A stretch of 37,743 bases of DNA from a virus. Position 1 is the first letter of the stretch. Each line of letters begins with the position of its first letter. The stretch is from positions 1 through 37,743 of the IMG/VR virus record IMGVR_UViG_3300047667_000926, one strand, 5' to 3'. Below are positions 28,657 through 37,705 of the stretch, in pieces. The notes below the pieces were generated by a model that saw nothing but the letters and a program-made list of their open reading frames with translations, ran no database searches and was not told the DNA's origin. The translations under genes were made by a program, and so were the position numbers.

Positions 28657-29068
28657 ATATAAAGAAGAGTATTACAAAGAATATTGTACTAAGGTGGACG
28701 ATAATAATAGATTAAAATATAATTGATGGGTATGACTTATAATGAAAGACTGAGTATCTTATGAAGACGCATGGAATTATACAATGCAAAAAAATAGACC
28801 TTTGACGAAATTATTTGAAAAATATCAAAGTCTATGTACAGATTGTGAACCATTTAACAGGTATTGATTTAGATTATATTATTCAAAAAAATGACTGAGT
28901 ATGGAACAAGTCTTAGAACTTACAAGATCAGATAAATATATTTATAGGAGTCATATGACAGAATCAAAACCTAAAACACAAACGAGAATAAATAGAGAAG
29001 CAAGGGAAAATGGCTTATTAGAAAAAATCAGGCTTAAAAGAATAGAATTAGGGCATATTATTATATAA
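28643..29068 (+). CDS. Hypothetical protein, paralogue of the next gene
   Basis: The 141-residue protein has YNGWVGLIMKDGVSYEDAW, YTMQKNRPL, FRLYYSKKGLSMEQVLELT and the tail EKIRLKRIELGH. The same blocks occur in the same order in the gene at 29078. The tail looks like an HTH. A Gly is GGG here where the paralogue has TGA. Unknown function. Confidence 0.7.
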
Positions 29069-29077
29069 AAAAAGGTT

Positions 29078-29605
29078 ATGATTTTAAAAGATAGGTATGC
29101 GATCTATGCTGAAAAGGTAGATCCTAAAGAAAAAATATCATTTTGCGGATGGTATCTGAATATTAAACACAAAGGTAAAACTGATGAGCAGATGTTTGAC
29201 CATAAAAAGCCAGTATCAAGTAAAAATATTTGATATAAAAAATACTGCGTAAAAGTCCCAGAATGGAACAGAATGACACTCCAATGATGGATGATAATAA
29301 TGAGTAGAGATAATTTATCAGAAGAGGATATGTACACATATGTTATGCAAAAGAATTCATTAAAAATAAAACAGAAAATAAAATATAATAACAAATGTAA
29401 GAAGTTATGATTAATTCCATTTAATGCCTGATGATTTATGTTATACCATTGACAAGGTAAATCATTAGATTGGATTATCCAACATACTAAAGAAAAACCT
29501 TATATATATAGAAGAGAAATTAAAAAGGTAAAGAAATACGAAGAAATCTCAATGTGAGAAAAAATCAGGCTTAAAAGAATAGAGCTATGACATATTTTAA
29601 CATAA
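29078..29605 (+). CDS. Hypothetical protein, paralogue of the previous gene
   Basis: The 175-residue protein shares LQGWMIIMSRDNLSEEDMY, YVMQKNS, FMLYHGQGKSLDWIIQHT and EKIRLKRIELGH with the gene at 28643. The final shared DNA stretch (29558-29583) is identical over 26 bases. Function unknown; the pair probably arose by tandem duplication. Confidence 0.7.
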
Positions 29606-29611
29606 TACACT

Positions 29612-29824
29612 ATGAACTTACAAGTAATAAATCATTGAAAAACTATACTTAATCAAGATGTATCTTATTTTTCATTAGAAACATTTAAAATTAAGTATTG
29701 AATTGCAGGTGCTGAGTTCTTATCAGGATCAGAATACATATATAAGAAAAGGGTTAGAATAATCGAACTAGAGCCTACAGATATAGTATTAAGGGATTGA
29801 ATAAAAAGATTAAGAAGAACTTAA
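29612..29824 (+). CDS. Hypothetical 70-residue protein
   Basis: A mixed alpha-beta small protein with SEYIYKKRVRIIELEPTD and a basic end (IKRLRRT). It is the last gene before the promoter at 29836. No family recognised. Confidence 0.65.
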
Positions 29825-29835
29825 TGTAAAAAGAT

Positions 29836-29863
29836 TTGCATTTTGTAATTAAATGAATATACT
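29836..29863 (+). promoter_or_regulatory. Promoter TTGCAT-16-TATACT
   Basis: TTGCAT (29836-29841) and TATACT (29858-29863). The 15 bases TTTGCATTTTGTAAT are shared with the promoter at 33421, so the two are duplicates. It should drive the recombination genes. Confidence 0.75.
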
Positions 29864-29864
29864 T

Positions 29865-29940
29865 GAGTTATCAAATCAGATAAACAGAAACCAGCTTGCT
29901 AACATCTGTTACTATCTAAATTGATAACTCTTTTATTTTT
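29865..29940 (+). promoter_or_regulatory. Long hairpin between promoter and recombination genes
   Basis: GAGTTATCAA (29865-29874) pairs with TTGATAACTC (29921-29930); inside, AGATA/TATCT (29878-29882/29913-29917) and AACAG/CTGTT (29883-29887/29906-29910) pair. A T-rich run (29931-29940) follows. It may end upstream transcription or attenuate the promoter that overlaps it. Confidence 0.6.
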
Positions 29941-29952
29941 AATTAAATGATT

Positions 29953-30159
29953 ATGAAAAAATCAGAAATAGAACAAAAATTTGATGATAGAATTTGTTGA
30001 TTAAATACATTATATTTAGAACTTACTGATTCACCAGAAGATGAAGTACAAAAAGAAATATATTTAGAACTTACAACAAAACTAGATCAATCAAAAGCAG
30101 ATTTTATAGAAATGTATGATGAGGTTAAACAAGAAAAAGAGAAAGAAGATTTAGATTAA
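29953..30159 (+). CDS. Hypothetical acidic helical protein
   Basis: Sixty-eight residues from ATG 29953; an in-frame ATG at 29947 adds two. It is Glu/Asp-rich with coiled-coil character and placed before the ERF gene, a common place for accessory proteins. No family recognised. Confidence 0.65.
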
Positions 30160-30172
30160 TAACGAATAAAGG

Positions 30173-30715
30173 ATGGAAACAAATATATATAAGAAATTAT
30201 TTGAAGTAAAGAAAGCAGGAATAAAACTTACAAGAGATACAAAAGCATTTAATTACAAATATGCTACATTATCTCAGATACAAGAAAAACTAAATTGAGA
30301 ATTAGAAAAACAATGATTGCTAGTATTTCATTTAATAAAAGATAATTCTGTTTGTACTATTATACAAGATATAGAATCTGAAAGACATATAGAAAGTTCA
30401 ATACAATTATCAGAATGAACTAAGCCACAAGATAAAGGTTCAGAAATAACATATTACAGACGCTATAATCTATTATCATTACTAGATCTAGAAGTTGAAG
30501 ATGATGACTGAAAGAAAGCACAAGATAGTTGATGAGCTAAAAAAGAATTTAAAGGAAAGTTTGATCTAATGGATTATATACAAAGAATCAAAGATGAAAC
30601 AGATGTAAATGCTCTTGATAGTTTATACAAAGAATTTATAGCTGAATGACCAACTCAAAAACAAATAGATTGGTTTGTGAAAGATTGTAAAATAAAGAAA
30701 GAACAACTTATATAA
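30173..30715 (+). CDS. erf: ERF-family single-strand annealing protein
   Basis: The 180-residue protein has FNYKYATLSQIQEKL near residue 27, then KGSEITYYRRYNLLSLLDLEVEDDDG, the signature block of ERF recombinases, which anneal single strands and may circularise DNA. A variable linker and a helical C-terminal domain follow. The start is preceded by AAAGG. Neighbours with nuclease, RusA and NinB-like functions support a recombination module. Confidence 0.9.
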
Positions 30716-30727
30716 TAATTTAAAAAA

Positions 30728-30886
30728 ATGGAAAAATATAATGGATGGTTAGTATCAGAATCAATAGTAAAAAGAAGTTTAGCAGTATGGTGACATTTCA
30801 TGCTAGGATATGTAATAATAATATTAACAGTATGATTATTTGCTGTAGTAATAGGATGAATTATAACATTATTTAATAATCTATAA
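30728..30886 (+). CDS. Small membrane protein
   Basis: Fifty-two residues with a hydrophobic region from about residue 23 to 50, Gly by TGA in WGHF, VGLF and IGGII. Unknown role. Confidence 0.6.
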
Positions 30887-30889
30887 ACT

Positions 30890-31105
30890 ATGTTTTACGA
30901 ACACTGAGAAAAAGTACATCTTTCTTATAAAGAAGAACAACAACTAGAAAAAGAGAGAATGGAAAGGAGAGAAGAATACGCAAGGAATATAAAGAAGCCA
31001 GATTCAATAAAAATGTTTACTCTACATGATAGAACAGTAATTAAAGAAAGTGAACTAACAGAAGATATGATAGAAAGAGAGATAGCATTTTGATTTAATA
31101 AATAA
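30890..31105 (+). CDS. Hypothetical charged helical protein
   Basis: Seventy-one residues, Glu/Lys/Arg-rich (EEQQLEKERMERREEYAR), two Gly by TGA. Placed between the ERF and coiled-coil genes. No family recognised. Confidence 0.65.
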
Positions 31106-31114
31106 TAATAAAAA

Positions 31115-32044
31115 ATGGATAATAAAATTATACTTACAGAAGAGGATTCAATTTCTAATGCACTAACAACAGTATGAACAGATGGAATTAAAAATGAATT
31201 ACAAAAAAATATAGAGTTTTCACAAGCTATAACTATAACAGATGCAAAAGATAAAAAACAATTACAAACAGTAAAAGATACTAAGAACTGATATGTAAAA
31301 ACAAGAAACACTATAAAAAGAGCTTTTAAATCTAAAAGAGATAAAAACACTCAGGAAAATAGAGATAACCTTGAAGCTGAAAGAGAAGTATTATTAGTAA
31401 TTGAAGCAGAAGAAAATAGATTAAATGATTTAGTAATAAAAGTTGAACTAGAAATATTAAGAGAAGAAAATACGTTAAAGCTGATAGACAGAAAAGAAGC
31501 ACTTAGAAAATGTGAATATGAAACAGAAGATGATCTCTTACTAGTAATGAAAGAGAAAGACTTTGAAGAGTTATTAACTAATAAAAGATTTGAATTTGTT
31601 GCAATAGAAGAAGCGAGAATACAGGCAGATAAAGAAAAAATAGCTAGGGAGAAGGAACTTGAAGAAGCTAGAAAACAAGCTAAAATTGAAGCAGAACAAG
31701 AAGCACAAAAAAAAGCTGATTTAGAAAAACAAAGAGTAGAACAAGAAAAAGTTGAAGCTGAAAGAAAACAAAAAGAAGAACTTGAAAGAGTAGAACAAGA
31801 GAAAAAAGACGAAATAGATAGAATTAAAAAAGAACAAGAAGCTAAAGAATTAAAAGAACGTCAAGATAAATTAGACTTAGAAGCTAAAAAACAAAGAGAA
31901 GAAGCAGAAAAACAAGCTGAAAAAGAATTAATGGAAAAAAGAAAAGCATTTACTGATTATAGAGATAGTATTGAATTTGACCATTATGAAGATAAAGATG
32001 GGAAAAGAATATTTTATAAGAAAGTTTGAGAATTTAATATATAG
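31115..32044 (+). CDS. DUF1351-like coiled-coil protein
   Basis: The 309-residue protein has a globular start (to about residue 140) with GYVKTRNTIKRAFKSKRDK, and then a long Glu/Lys/Ala/Gln coiled coil to about residue 280 and a short strand end. This layout fits the DUF1351 proteins often found next to single-strand annealing proteins. The standard code shows only 31547-32029; the real start and end appear when TGA is read as Gly. Confidence 0.7.
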
Positions 32045-32074
32045 AGGCAGGATTTAATAGATAATAATAAAAAA

Positions 32075-32341
32075 ATGTGAACAGCAGTATTGATATATGA
32101 AGATTGAGAATCGGAAACATTTGGTTGTGAAAATAAGAGTTGGGCAGATTATTGGATAAGAAGAAGATATGAAAAATGAAGAAGAATAGTAGTACAGGCA
32201 TATTATGCAACAAAAGATAATGAAATAAACCCAAAGAAGATTATAGATAAATATATAGAAGAAGAACAAGAGCAACAGGAGGAAGAAAATGAAAGAAGAG
32301 AAAAAGCAGAATTAGAAAGGCTTAAATATAAATATAAATAA
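32075..32341 (+). CDS. Hypothetical protein
   Basis: Eighty-eight residues, opening ATG TGA ACA. It has a YWIRRRYEKGRRIVVQAYYA strand-helix part and a Glu/Gln/Lys-rich helical end. Its stop TAA overlaps the next ATG by one base. No family recognised. Confidence 0.65.
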
Positions 32342-32727
32342 TGAAATGAACTAAAGAAGTAATCCAAGAGTATATAGATAATTGAAAAGAGGATCAAGAA
32401 TATATAATCGAAAAAACTACAACAAAAGCAGGGAGATCACAAGCACAAAATAGAACATTCTGGAAAATATTTAAAGGAATAGGAGATAAGCTATGATATT
32501 CGAAAGAAATCGTAAGAACGAATATACTCACAGCTTTATTCTGAACCTATGAAGTACAGATGTTTTGATCTACTCACTTAATAGCAAATAAAACAAGTAC
32601 AGCAACTCTTACAAAAGAAGAGGGAATACAAGTAATAGACGGAGCTTTAGCTTATGCAACTAAAATAGATGCAGGAATTACTATAACACCAAGGGAGATA
32701 ACAAGTTTATACGAATCTTTTAATTAA
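32341..32727 (+). CDS. NinB-like recombination protein (tentative)
   Basis: The 128-residue protein has GRSQAQNRTFWKIFKGIGDK, a helical middle, TSTATLTKEEGIQVIDGALAYA and a hydrophobic-polar end. NinB proteins of lambdoid phages share an N-terminal R-S-x-x-Q-N segment and the TST-L pattern, and bind single-stranded DNA to aid recombination. The match is partial. Context with ERF and RusA supports it. Confidence 0.55.
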
Positions 32728-32741
32728 TAATAAAGGAAATT

Positions 32742-33191
32742 ATGGAATCATTTATAATTATAGTAAATATTATAGCTATATTAGCAATAACATCAGTTTA
32801 TTTAATAAAGCTAATAGAAGATCAAGAAGTAATACAACTAAGAAAAGATATTAAAAAAGAAGAAGAAGAAAACCACTCTTTGTTTAAAAAAAACAGTAGA
32901 TTAAAAACAGAAAAAGAAAATCTAGTAGTTATTATAGATTCGCTTGACTATGAAAAAGAAGTATTAGAACAAGACTTAATAAGAGAAAAGAAAGAAACAT
33001 CAAGATGGGAATTAAACTATCAATCAATGAGAAGACAAAAGATTGTCTTTCAAGACTTCTTAATTAACTTTAAAGAATGAGATGGAGATAAACTAGATAA
33101 ACTATTAAAGAAAATGCTATCAGAGAATAAATATTTAAAAGCTAAACAAACAATAAATGAATTGAATACTAATAAAGATCAGATCAAGTAA
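32742..33191 (+). CDS. Membrane-anchored coiled-coil protein
   Basis: The 149-residue protein has one hydrophobic helix (about residues 4-23) and then a long charged coiled coil. The layout resembles an inner-membrane spanin or a membrane-bound replication accessory protein. The gene continues through the TGA at 33078-33080. Confidence 0.65.
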
Positions 33192-33414
33192 GATAGAAGA
33201 TATTAGAAAAACTCTATGATATACTCAATCAGAAATGTGAGATAAACTCTGATTAACACTCAGAGGATATGTTACTGCAATGTATAGATGAACTATGAGA
33301 CCAAAGAATATCACAGAATTAGTAAAAATATTTAATAGATGAAGAAGGTCTTTCGGCTTCGTAACAAAGCCATTAAAAGAGTTTACAGAAAAAGATATTA
33401 TAATTAAACTGTAA
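33157..33414 (+). CDS. XRE-family HTH regulator
   Basis: The 85-residue protein holds an HTH of the Cro/C1 type: SKIEDIRKTLGYTQSEMGDK followed by LTLRGYVTAMYRGTMRPK and a basic end. The Gly in LGYTQ is TGA. The ATG at 33157 lies 35 bases inside the previous gene; the internal ATG at 33235 would cut the first HTH helices off, so the longer start is chosen. It probably represses promoters such as those with inverted repeats. Confidence 0.7.
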
Positions 33415-33420
33415 AAATAT

Positions 33421-33472
33421 TTGCATTTTGTAATAGATGTGATATACTTAGTTCATAAGTTAAATAACTTAT
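33421..33472 (+). promoter_or_regulatory. Promoter TTGCAT-16-TGATATACT with +1 hairpin
   Basis: TTGCAT (33421-33426), 16 bases, TATACT (33443-33448) with TG at 33440-33441. ATAAGTTA-AA-TAACTTAT (33455-33472) begins at the expected +1. It drives the lysozyme operon. Confidence 0.8.
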
Positions 33473-33498
33473 CTATTTTAAAAAATAAATACAAAAAC

Positions 33499-34173
33499 AT
33501 GAATACTAATGATAGAAGAGAAACTTTAATAAAATATGCAGAAGAGAGTGAAAAGACAGTAGATTTATTTCTAACTCTAGCGACAGCTTTCTTGGTATTA
33601 ATTGGAATATGATTTGCTTGTATGATAGTATATGTAACTCCAGTTGATGCACATGGTGCAGATAATGCACTATGTGAAAACCTATACAGAACAGATACAG
33701 AAGAAGCAAAAAGATTAGGATGTGATCTAAATGCAATAGAGAAAGATATTATGAGAGTAAAGCAAGGTAAATTACCAAGTGTAGATGAAAGAGCTTTCAA
33801 TTTGATAGTTAAGTATGAATGATATGCAGATAAACCTTATTGGGATCATAAGCAATGGTCTTGTGGATACGGTATGAGATGTACAGCAACAACAACAGGT
33901 ATAACTAAAGAGAAATCTAAGATGTTCTTAGTAGATAGAATACAAACAATAAGAGAAAGATTTAAGTTACATGATATTGATGATGATATAGAAGTAGGTT
34001 TAATATCATTTATATACAATATAGGACACCCTCCCGTAGGTTATAGATGGTTTATAGCACATTGACACATAAACGCATTAAAAAACAGAATGAAGGAGTA
34101 TTCTTATGCCTGAGGAAAGTATTTAAGAGGACTTCAATTAAGAAGAGTTGATGAAAGCTCATTTACTAACTAA
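33499..34173 (+). CDS. GH24 lysozyme with N-terminal membrane segment
   Basis: The 224-residue protein has a hydrophobic segment (about residues 22-47) and then a phage lysozyme domain: FNLIVKYEGY with Glu107, YWDHKQ with Asp116 and WSCGYG with Ser121, in the E-9-D-5-T/S spacing of T4-type muramidases (Thr replaced by Ser). Later blocks SFIYNIG and YLRGLQLRRVDE also fit. The anchor suggests a signal-anchor-release lysozyme or export by the host. The ATG at 33499 is chosen since an upstream in-frame TTG lies inside the promoter. Confidence 0.85.
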
Positions 34174-34184
34174 ATCCCATACTA

Positions 34185-34343
34185 ATGGAAGATAAGATTA
34201 AGAAGTTAAAAGATAAAAGAAAGTTCTTTACAATATGGATGGAATGATTTATGGATGATCCTAAACATTTTAATACTGAGATACAACTATGTGAAATACA
34301 ATTAATTGAGATAGCAAAGCAACTTAATTTATTAGAAAAATAA
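34185..34343 (+). CDS. Hypothetical 52-residue protein
   Basis: Charged helical protein with KKLKDKRKFFTIWMEG. It is tiled with the membrane gene that follows (1-base gap). No family recognised. Confidence 0.65.
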
Positions 34344-34344
34344 A

Positions 34345-34539
34345 ATGCAAACAATACTAACAATACTGGCAATACTAACATGAATAGTAATGTGGATATG
34401 GTATATATTATTTATGTTAATTATTAATTGATTATTCGCTTGGTTTATCCTATGGATAGGATCACTAATATTCTGATATAATATAACATTACCCATGATT
34501 TGATTTTGTGCGGTAGTAATGACATTACTTAGAAGATAA
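34345..34539 (+). CDS. Small membrane protein
   Basis: Sixty-four residues, nearly all hydrophobic in two or three helices, ending LLRR. It could be the holin partner of the lysozyme operon. The role is inferred only from position and hydropathy. Confidence 0.6.
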
Positions 34540-34549
34540 CCAATTAAAC

Positions 34550-34702
34550 ATGGAACAATATAACCACTTTTTAGAAGAGATTAAAAGAACAGAAGAAGAA
34601 ATAAAAAGGCTTAAAGAGAATACTAATAAATGGGTAGCTGATGTAATGGAGGATAAGAGTGATAATGAACTTCCTCAAGTATTAAGAGACCAATCTATTT
34701 AA
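34550..34702 (+). CDS. Hypothetical 50-residue helical protein
   Basis: Acidic-basic helix (EEIKRTEEEIKRLKENT) without Gly. It belongs to a run of small accessory genes. No family recognised. Confidence 0.6.
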   Translation: MEQYNHFLEEIKRTEEEIKRLKENTNKWVADVMEDKSDNELPQVLRDQSI

Positions 34703-34715
34703 TAAACTATAACAT

Positions 34716-34955
34716 ATGAAAACACTAGACCAAAGAAGTAATGAAGAACTACATGTACAATACAATAAACAAGAGAAGTTAAAGTTAGAGAACGAACACA
34801 ATGACCTAGCGTTAATACAAATTGCAGAGACACAAGAAAAGATAATGGATATATTAAGTGATAGAAAGATAATTAAAGAAATGGAAGAAGATAGAGAAAT
34901 TGATTCATTAAGTTGATTTAATGATGTGGGGAGTAGCTGAATATCTATTAATTAA
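34716..34955 (+). CDS. Hypothetical protein with KEMEEDRE tail
   Basis: Seventy-nine residues: charged helix to about residue 65, and then KEMEEDREIDSLSGFND. The gene at 35133 has the same tail (KEMEEDREVDELSGFNN), so the two share a duplicated end. The last part is read through TGA. Confidence 0.65.
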
Positions 34956-34961
34956 AAAACT

Positions 34962-35129
34962 ATGAACCACTTAACACTACAAGACATAGCAGATATCCCT
35001 AATAAAGAAAGAGGGGAGGAAATACTAGAGAGGTTAGAGAGTATAGTACCAGAAACAGTAACAGAAATAAGACGTACACAAATGTATATAGATGCAGTTA
35101 AAAGAAGAATTAATGAATTAATAAAATAG
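34962..35129 (+). CDS. Hypothetical protein, first of a paralogous pair
   Basis: Fifty-five residues starting MNHLTLQDIADIP and ending with a helical TQMYIDAVKRRINEL. It matches the gene at 35803; 48 bases (35074-35121) are identical to 35915-35962. Unknown function. Confidence 0.65.
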   Translation: MNHLTLQDIADIPNKERGEEILERLESIVPETVTEIRRTQMYIDAVKRRINELIK

Positions 35130-35132
35130 ATT

Positions 35133-35348
35133 ATGTATAATAAGAAAGTCTGGGATAAAATGATAGAAATTCATTGACAACCTCAAGATTGAGATACTTA
35201 CTTATTCAAAGCACTTCAATTAGATTGAACAACTAAAGCATGGAGAGAAAGTTCAGATCTTGTATACTGGAAAACATTAAAAGAAATGGAAGAAGATAGA
35301 GAAGTTGATGAGCTTAGTTGATTTAATAATATAGAATGAACAATATAA
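35133..35348 (+). CDS. Hypothetical protein with KEMEEDRE tail
   Basis: Seventy-one residues with WDKMIEIHGQPQDGD at the start and the same KEMEEDRE tail as the gene at 34716. Gly codons are all TGA. Overlaps the next gene by 13 bases. Confidence 0.65.
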
Positions 35349-35815
35349 GAAAACAAATAATAGAAATTCTAGAGCCTTATATGGATAAGACTTTGAGTGA
35401 GGGGTGTTATGTTACGCTAATATCATATTCTGGACTTACATTAGAAAGGATAGATAGTATGATATATAAATTGTGAGATTGATTTCAATGAGATTTTCTA
35501 TATAAAGGTACTGAAAGAGATTGTGAAGACTTATATGTAAATTTTTACCAATATACTTGATATCAGGAAACAGATGAAAAACCAAGTGAGACTATTGATA
35601 AAATCCTATGACACTACGATATAACAGCAGTATTGAAGTATATAGAAGAGAGAACAACTAAATACTTTGAGATATGTGAATGACATTTTGTTTTACAATG
35701 AGATTATTGAATATGAAGCGTAGATTGAAGTTTCCCAAATAAACCTATTAAACTATATACAGAACAAGAAGAAAAAGATTTACTTGAACTATTAAAGAAA
35801 CTATGAACCACATAA
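35336..35815 (+). CDS. Hypothetical protein
   Basis: The 159-residue protein is acidic and aromatic, with YVTLISYSGLTLERIDSM, and Gly-rich GDYGIGSVDGSF. Most Gly are TGA. It lies inside the duplicated small-gene module and overlaps both neighbours. No family recognised. Confidence 0.7.
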
Positions 35816-35970
35816 CATTAAAACACATAAGTGAAATACCAACAGTTAAAATAGCTGAAGAGATAAAAGAAAGACTAGAAGAGATAGTGCCTACTAATAA
35901 AATACAAGCAAGAGGTACACAAATGTATATAGATGCAGTTAAAAGAAGAATTAATGAATTAACAAACTAA
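35803..35970 (+). CDS. Hypothetical protein, second of a paralogous pair
   Basis: Fifty-five residues, MNHITLKHISEIP and TQMYIDAVKRRINEL, the paralogue of the gene at 34962. It overlaps the previous gene by 13 bases. Confidence 0.65.
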   Translation: MNHITLKHISEIPTVKIAEEIKERLEEIVPTNKIQARGTQMYIDAVKRRINELTN

Positions 35971-35981
35971 TAAAATAACCT

Positions 35982-36572
35982 ATGAAGATACTTAATTTAT
36001 ACGCTTGACTATGATGAAATAGAACATTATGGTGAGATGAACATGAAATAACAGCAGTTGAAATAAACCCAGATATAGCAAAAGTATACCAAGATAGATT
36101 TCCAAATGATACAGTCATTGTATGAGATGCACATGAATACCTATTAGAAAATTATGACAAGTTTGATTTTATATGGACTTCTCCACCTTGTCAGTCTCAT
36201 TCTAGCTTTAGACAAAACATAGGAGTAAGATATAGAGGAGTAAAAGCTATTTATCCAGATATGAAACTATGGCAAGAGATCATATTCCTACAAGCTAATT
36301 GTAAGTGAAAATATGTAGTCGAGAATGTAAAACCATATTATAAATCTCTTATAGAACCGTCAGTAGTCTTACAAAGACATTACTTCTGGGCTAACTTTGA
36401 AATAGAACAAGTAGAGATAGAACAGGATAAGATCAGAACAGCACAAATTCCAGATTTACAAAAATTACATTGAATAGATTTATCAGAAGTTAAGATCAAA
36501 GATAAAAGGCAATTATTAAGGAATTGTGTACATTACAAACTCTGAGAACATATTATTAATAATATAAAATAA
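35982..36572 (+). CDS. DNA (cytosine-5) methyltransferase, short form
   Basis: The 196-residue protein shows motif I (LNLYAGLGGNR; three Gly are TGA), motif IV SPPCQS with Cys70, motif VI VENV with Glu114, and a RHYFWANFEI end typical of short phage C5 methyltransferases. It would methylate cytosines and may protect phage DNA from host restriction. It lacks an obvious large target recognition domain and motifs VIII-X, as in other short forms. Confidence 0.85.
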
Positions 36573-36575
36573 CCT

Positions 36576-36932
36576 ATGGAAAAGTATAGACAAGACCACC
36601 TAGAAAGAATTATAGAAAGCCATGATGAAGAAGCAAAAACTATAATGTTGAAAAGCTCAGTGATAGCATATAACAACCTCCCTGAATGAGATTGTGCTGG
36701 AAATAAACTAGAGATAGCTGAGACAATAACTAAACTAACAGAAAGCGTAAATAGAAAAGTTGTTTATGTAATAGATAAATGAGAATATCTCAGTATGTGA
36801 ACAGTAAAAGAAAAAGATTCTAATATAAGAGATATATCAACAGCAGATTGGATAAAACTAATGGAAGCTAAATTATGAGATGTCAATGAAATACAAGAAG
36901 TAATAAGAGAGATTTTAGATGATAATGAATAA
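36576..36932 (+). CDS. Hypothetical protein
   Basis: The 118-residue protein has two helical parts around a strand-rich centre (RKVVYVIDKGEYLSMGTV). It lies three bases after the methyltransferase gene and may be its partner. No family recognised. Confidence 0.7.
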
Positions 36933-36935
36933 AGG

Positions 36936-37328
36936 ATGAGGGGAATAAAGTTCAGAGCTTGGGATAAAGAAGAAAATAGAATGATTTATGATACTGAAAG
37001 AGATTCAATGAGTTATTGGGATTGAGTAACTTGAACATCGGTTGAGATAGTAAATAGCCAATTAAGGAGTAATTCCTATGAGTGGTTACAGTTTACATGA
37101 CTCAAAGATAAGAACGGGAAAGAGATATATGAGGGGGATGTGGTAGAAAATAAAAGAAACTCTGTTAAAGATCTTATTGAAGATAACACTACAGTATGGA
37201 ATAGATGAGAAGTAAGATTTGATAACTCAGCATTCAGAGTACACGCATTTACCTTAAACCAGATTGCAAGAGATCTTGAAATAATCTGAAACATACACGA
37301 GAATAAAGAACTATTAACTAATGAATAA
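36936..37328 (+). CDS. YopX-family protein
   Basis: The 130-residue protein opens MRGIKFRAWDKEENRM and has EWLQFTGLKDKNGKEIYEGD, VVENK and IIGNIHENKELL, the standard YopX pattern of phage proteins with an unsettled role. AAAGG precedes the start. Gly of FTGLK, IIGNI and NRGEV are TGA. Confidence 0.85.
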
Positions 37329-37331
37329 ACT

Positions 37332-37496
37332 ATGTATATAGATGAAGAAGGATATTTGTGTAAAAATGTGATAGACAAATCAACATATATTCCAAGCACA
37401 ACACCATGAGTTTTCTGAGGGACTGTAAAAAGAAGGATTACTAAATACAAAGTAAATAAAGACTGATTATTTGAAGAAGTTATACTTGATTTATAA
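37332..37496 (+). CDS. Hypothetical 54-residue protein
   Basis: Strand-rich small protein (GYLCKNVIDKSTYIPSTTPG). Its end overlaps the -35 box of the next promoter. No family recognised. Confidence 0.6.
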
Positions 37497-37512
37497 TTAA
37501 AATCATTATAAT
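37486..37512 (+). promoter_or_regulatory. Promoter TTGATT-15-TATAAT
   Basis: TTGATT (37486-37491) and TATAAT (37507-37512) have a 15-base gap (CTTGAT gives 16). The expected +1 near 37519 begins a 14-base palindrome GCTATG-TA-CATAGC (37519-37532). Confidence 0.6.
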
Positions 37513-37533
37513 AGATAGGCTATGTACATAGCA

Positions 37534-37572
37534 GTGTAATGGGATAGTTACTCCTTTGCTATCCTATTACAC
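37534..37572 (+). promoter_or_regulatory. Leader hairpin with anti-Shine-Dalgarno loop
   Basis: A 14-bp stem (37534-37547/37559-37572, one G-U) carries an 11-base loop holding CTCCTTT (37551-37557). This is exactly complementary to AAAGGAG (37616-37622), the ribosome site of the basic peptide gene, and also resembles the 16S rRNA 3' end. Confidence 0.55.
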
Positions 37573-37576
37573 ATTC

Positions 37577-37705
37577 ATGGACAAACATATCAATAAAGAT
37601 ATTAAGTTCACCATAAAAGGAGATAAGCTATGAGAGGACAAGCCAGAAGACAAAAGTCTAAAGCTAACAAGAGAAAAAGGAAGAGAAGAAACAACCCTAC
37701 TGTAA
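37577..37705 (+). CDS. Overlapping 42-codon ORF (alternative)
   Basis: It begins ATG GAC 4 bases after the leader hairpin and reads MDKHINKDIKFTIKG, then one TGA Gly, ending ETTLL. It overlaps the basic peptide in another frame. It has no ribosome site and may only serve as an upstream ORF. Confidence 0.3.

Noticed and set aside
30925-31350. 141-codon minus-strand ORF and other minus-strand ORFs
   Set aside because: They lie opposite continuous plus-strand genes, have low-complexity hydrophobic translations and no start signals. They are antisense shadows of AT-rich coding DNA.
31547-32029. Separate 160-codon gene
   Set aside because: It is the TGA-free middle of the gene at 31115-32044.
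33421-33498. Upstream TTG start for the lysozyme gene
   Set aside because: The extension translates the -35, -10 and +1 hairpin of a strong promoter. The ATG at 33499 gives a normal N-terminus before the membrane segment.
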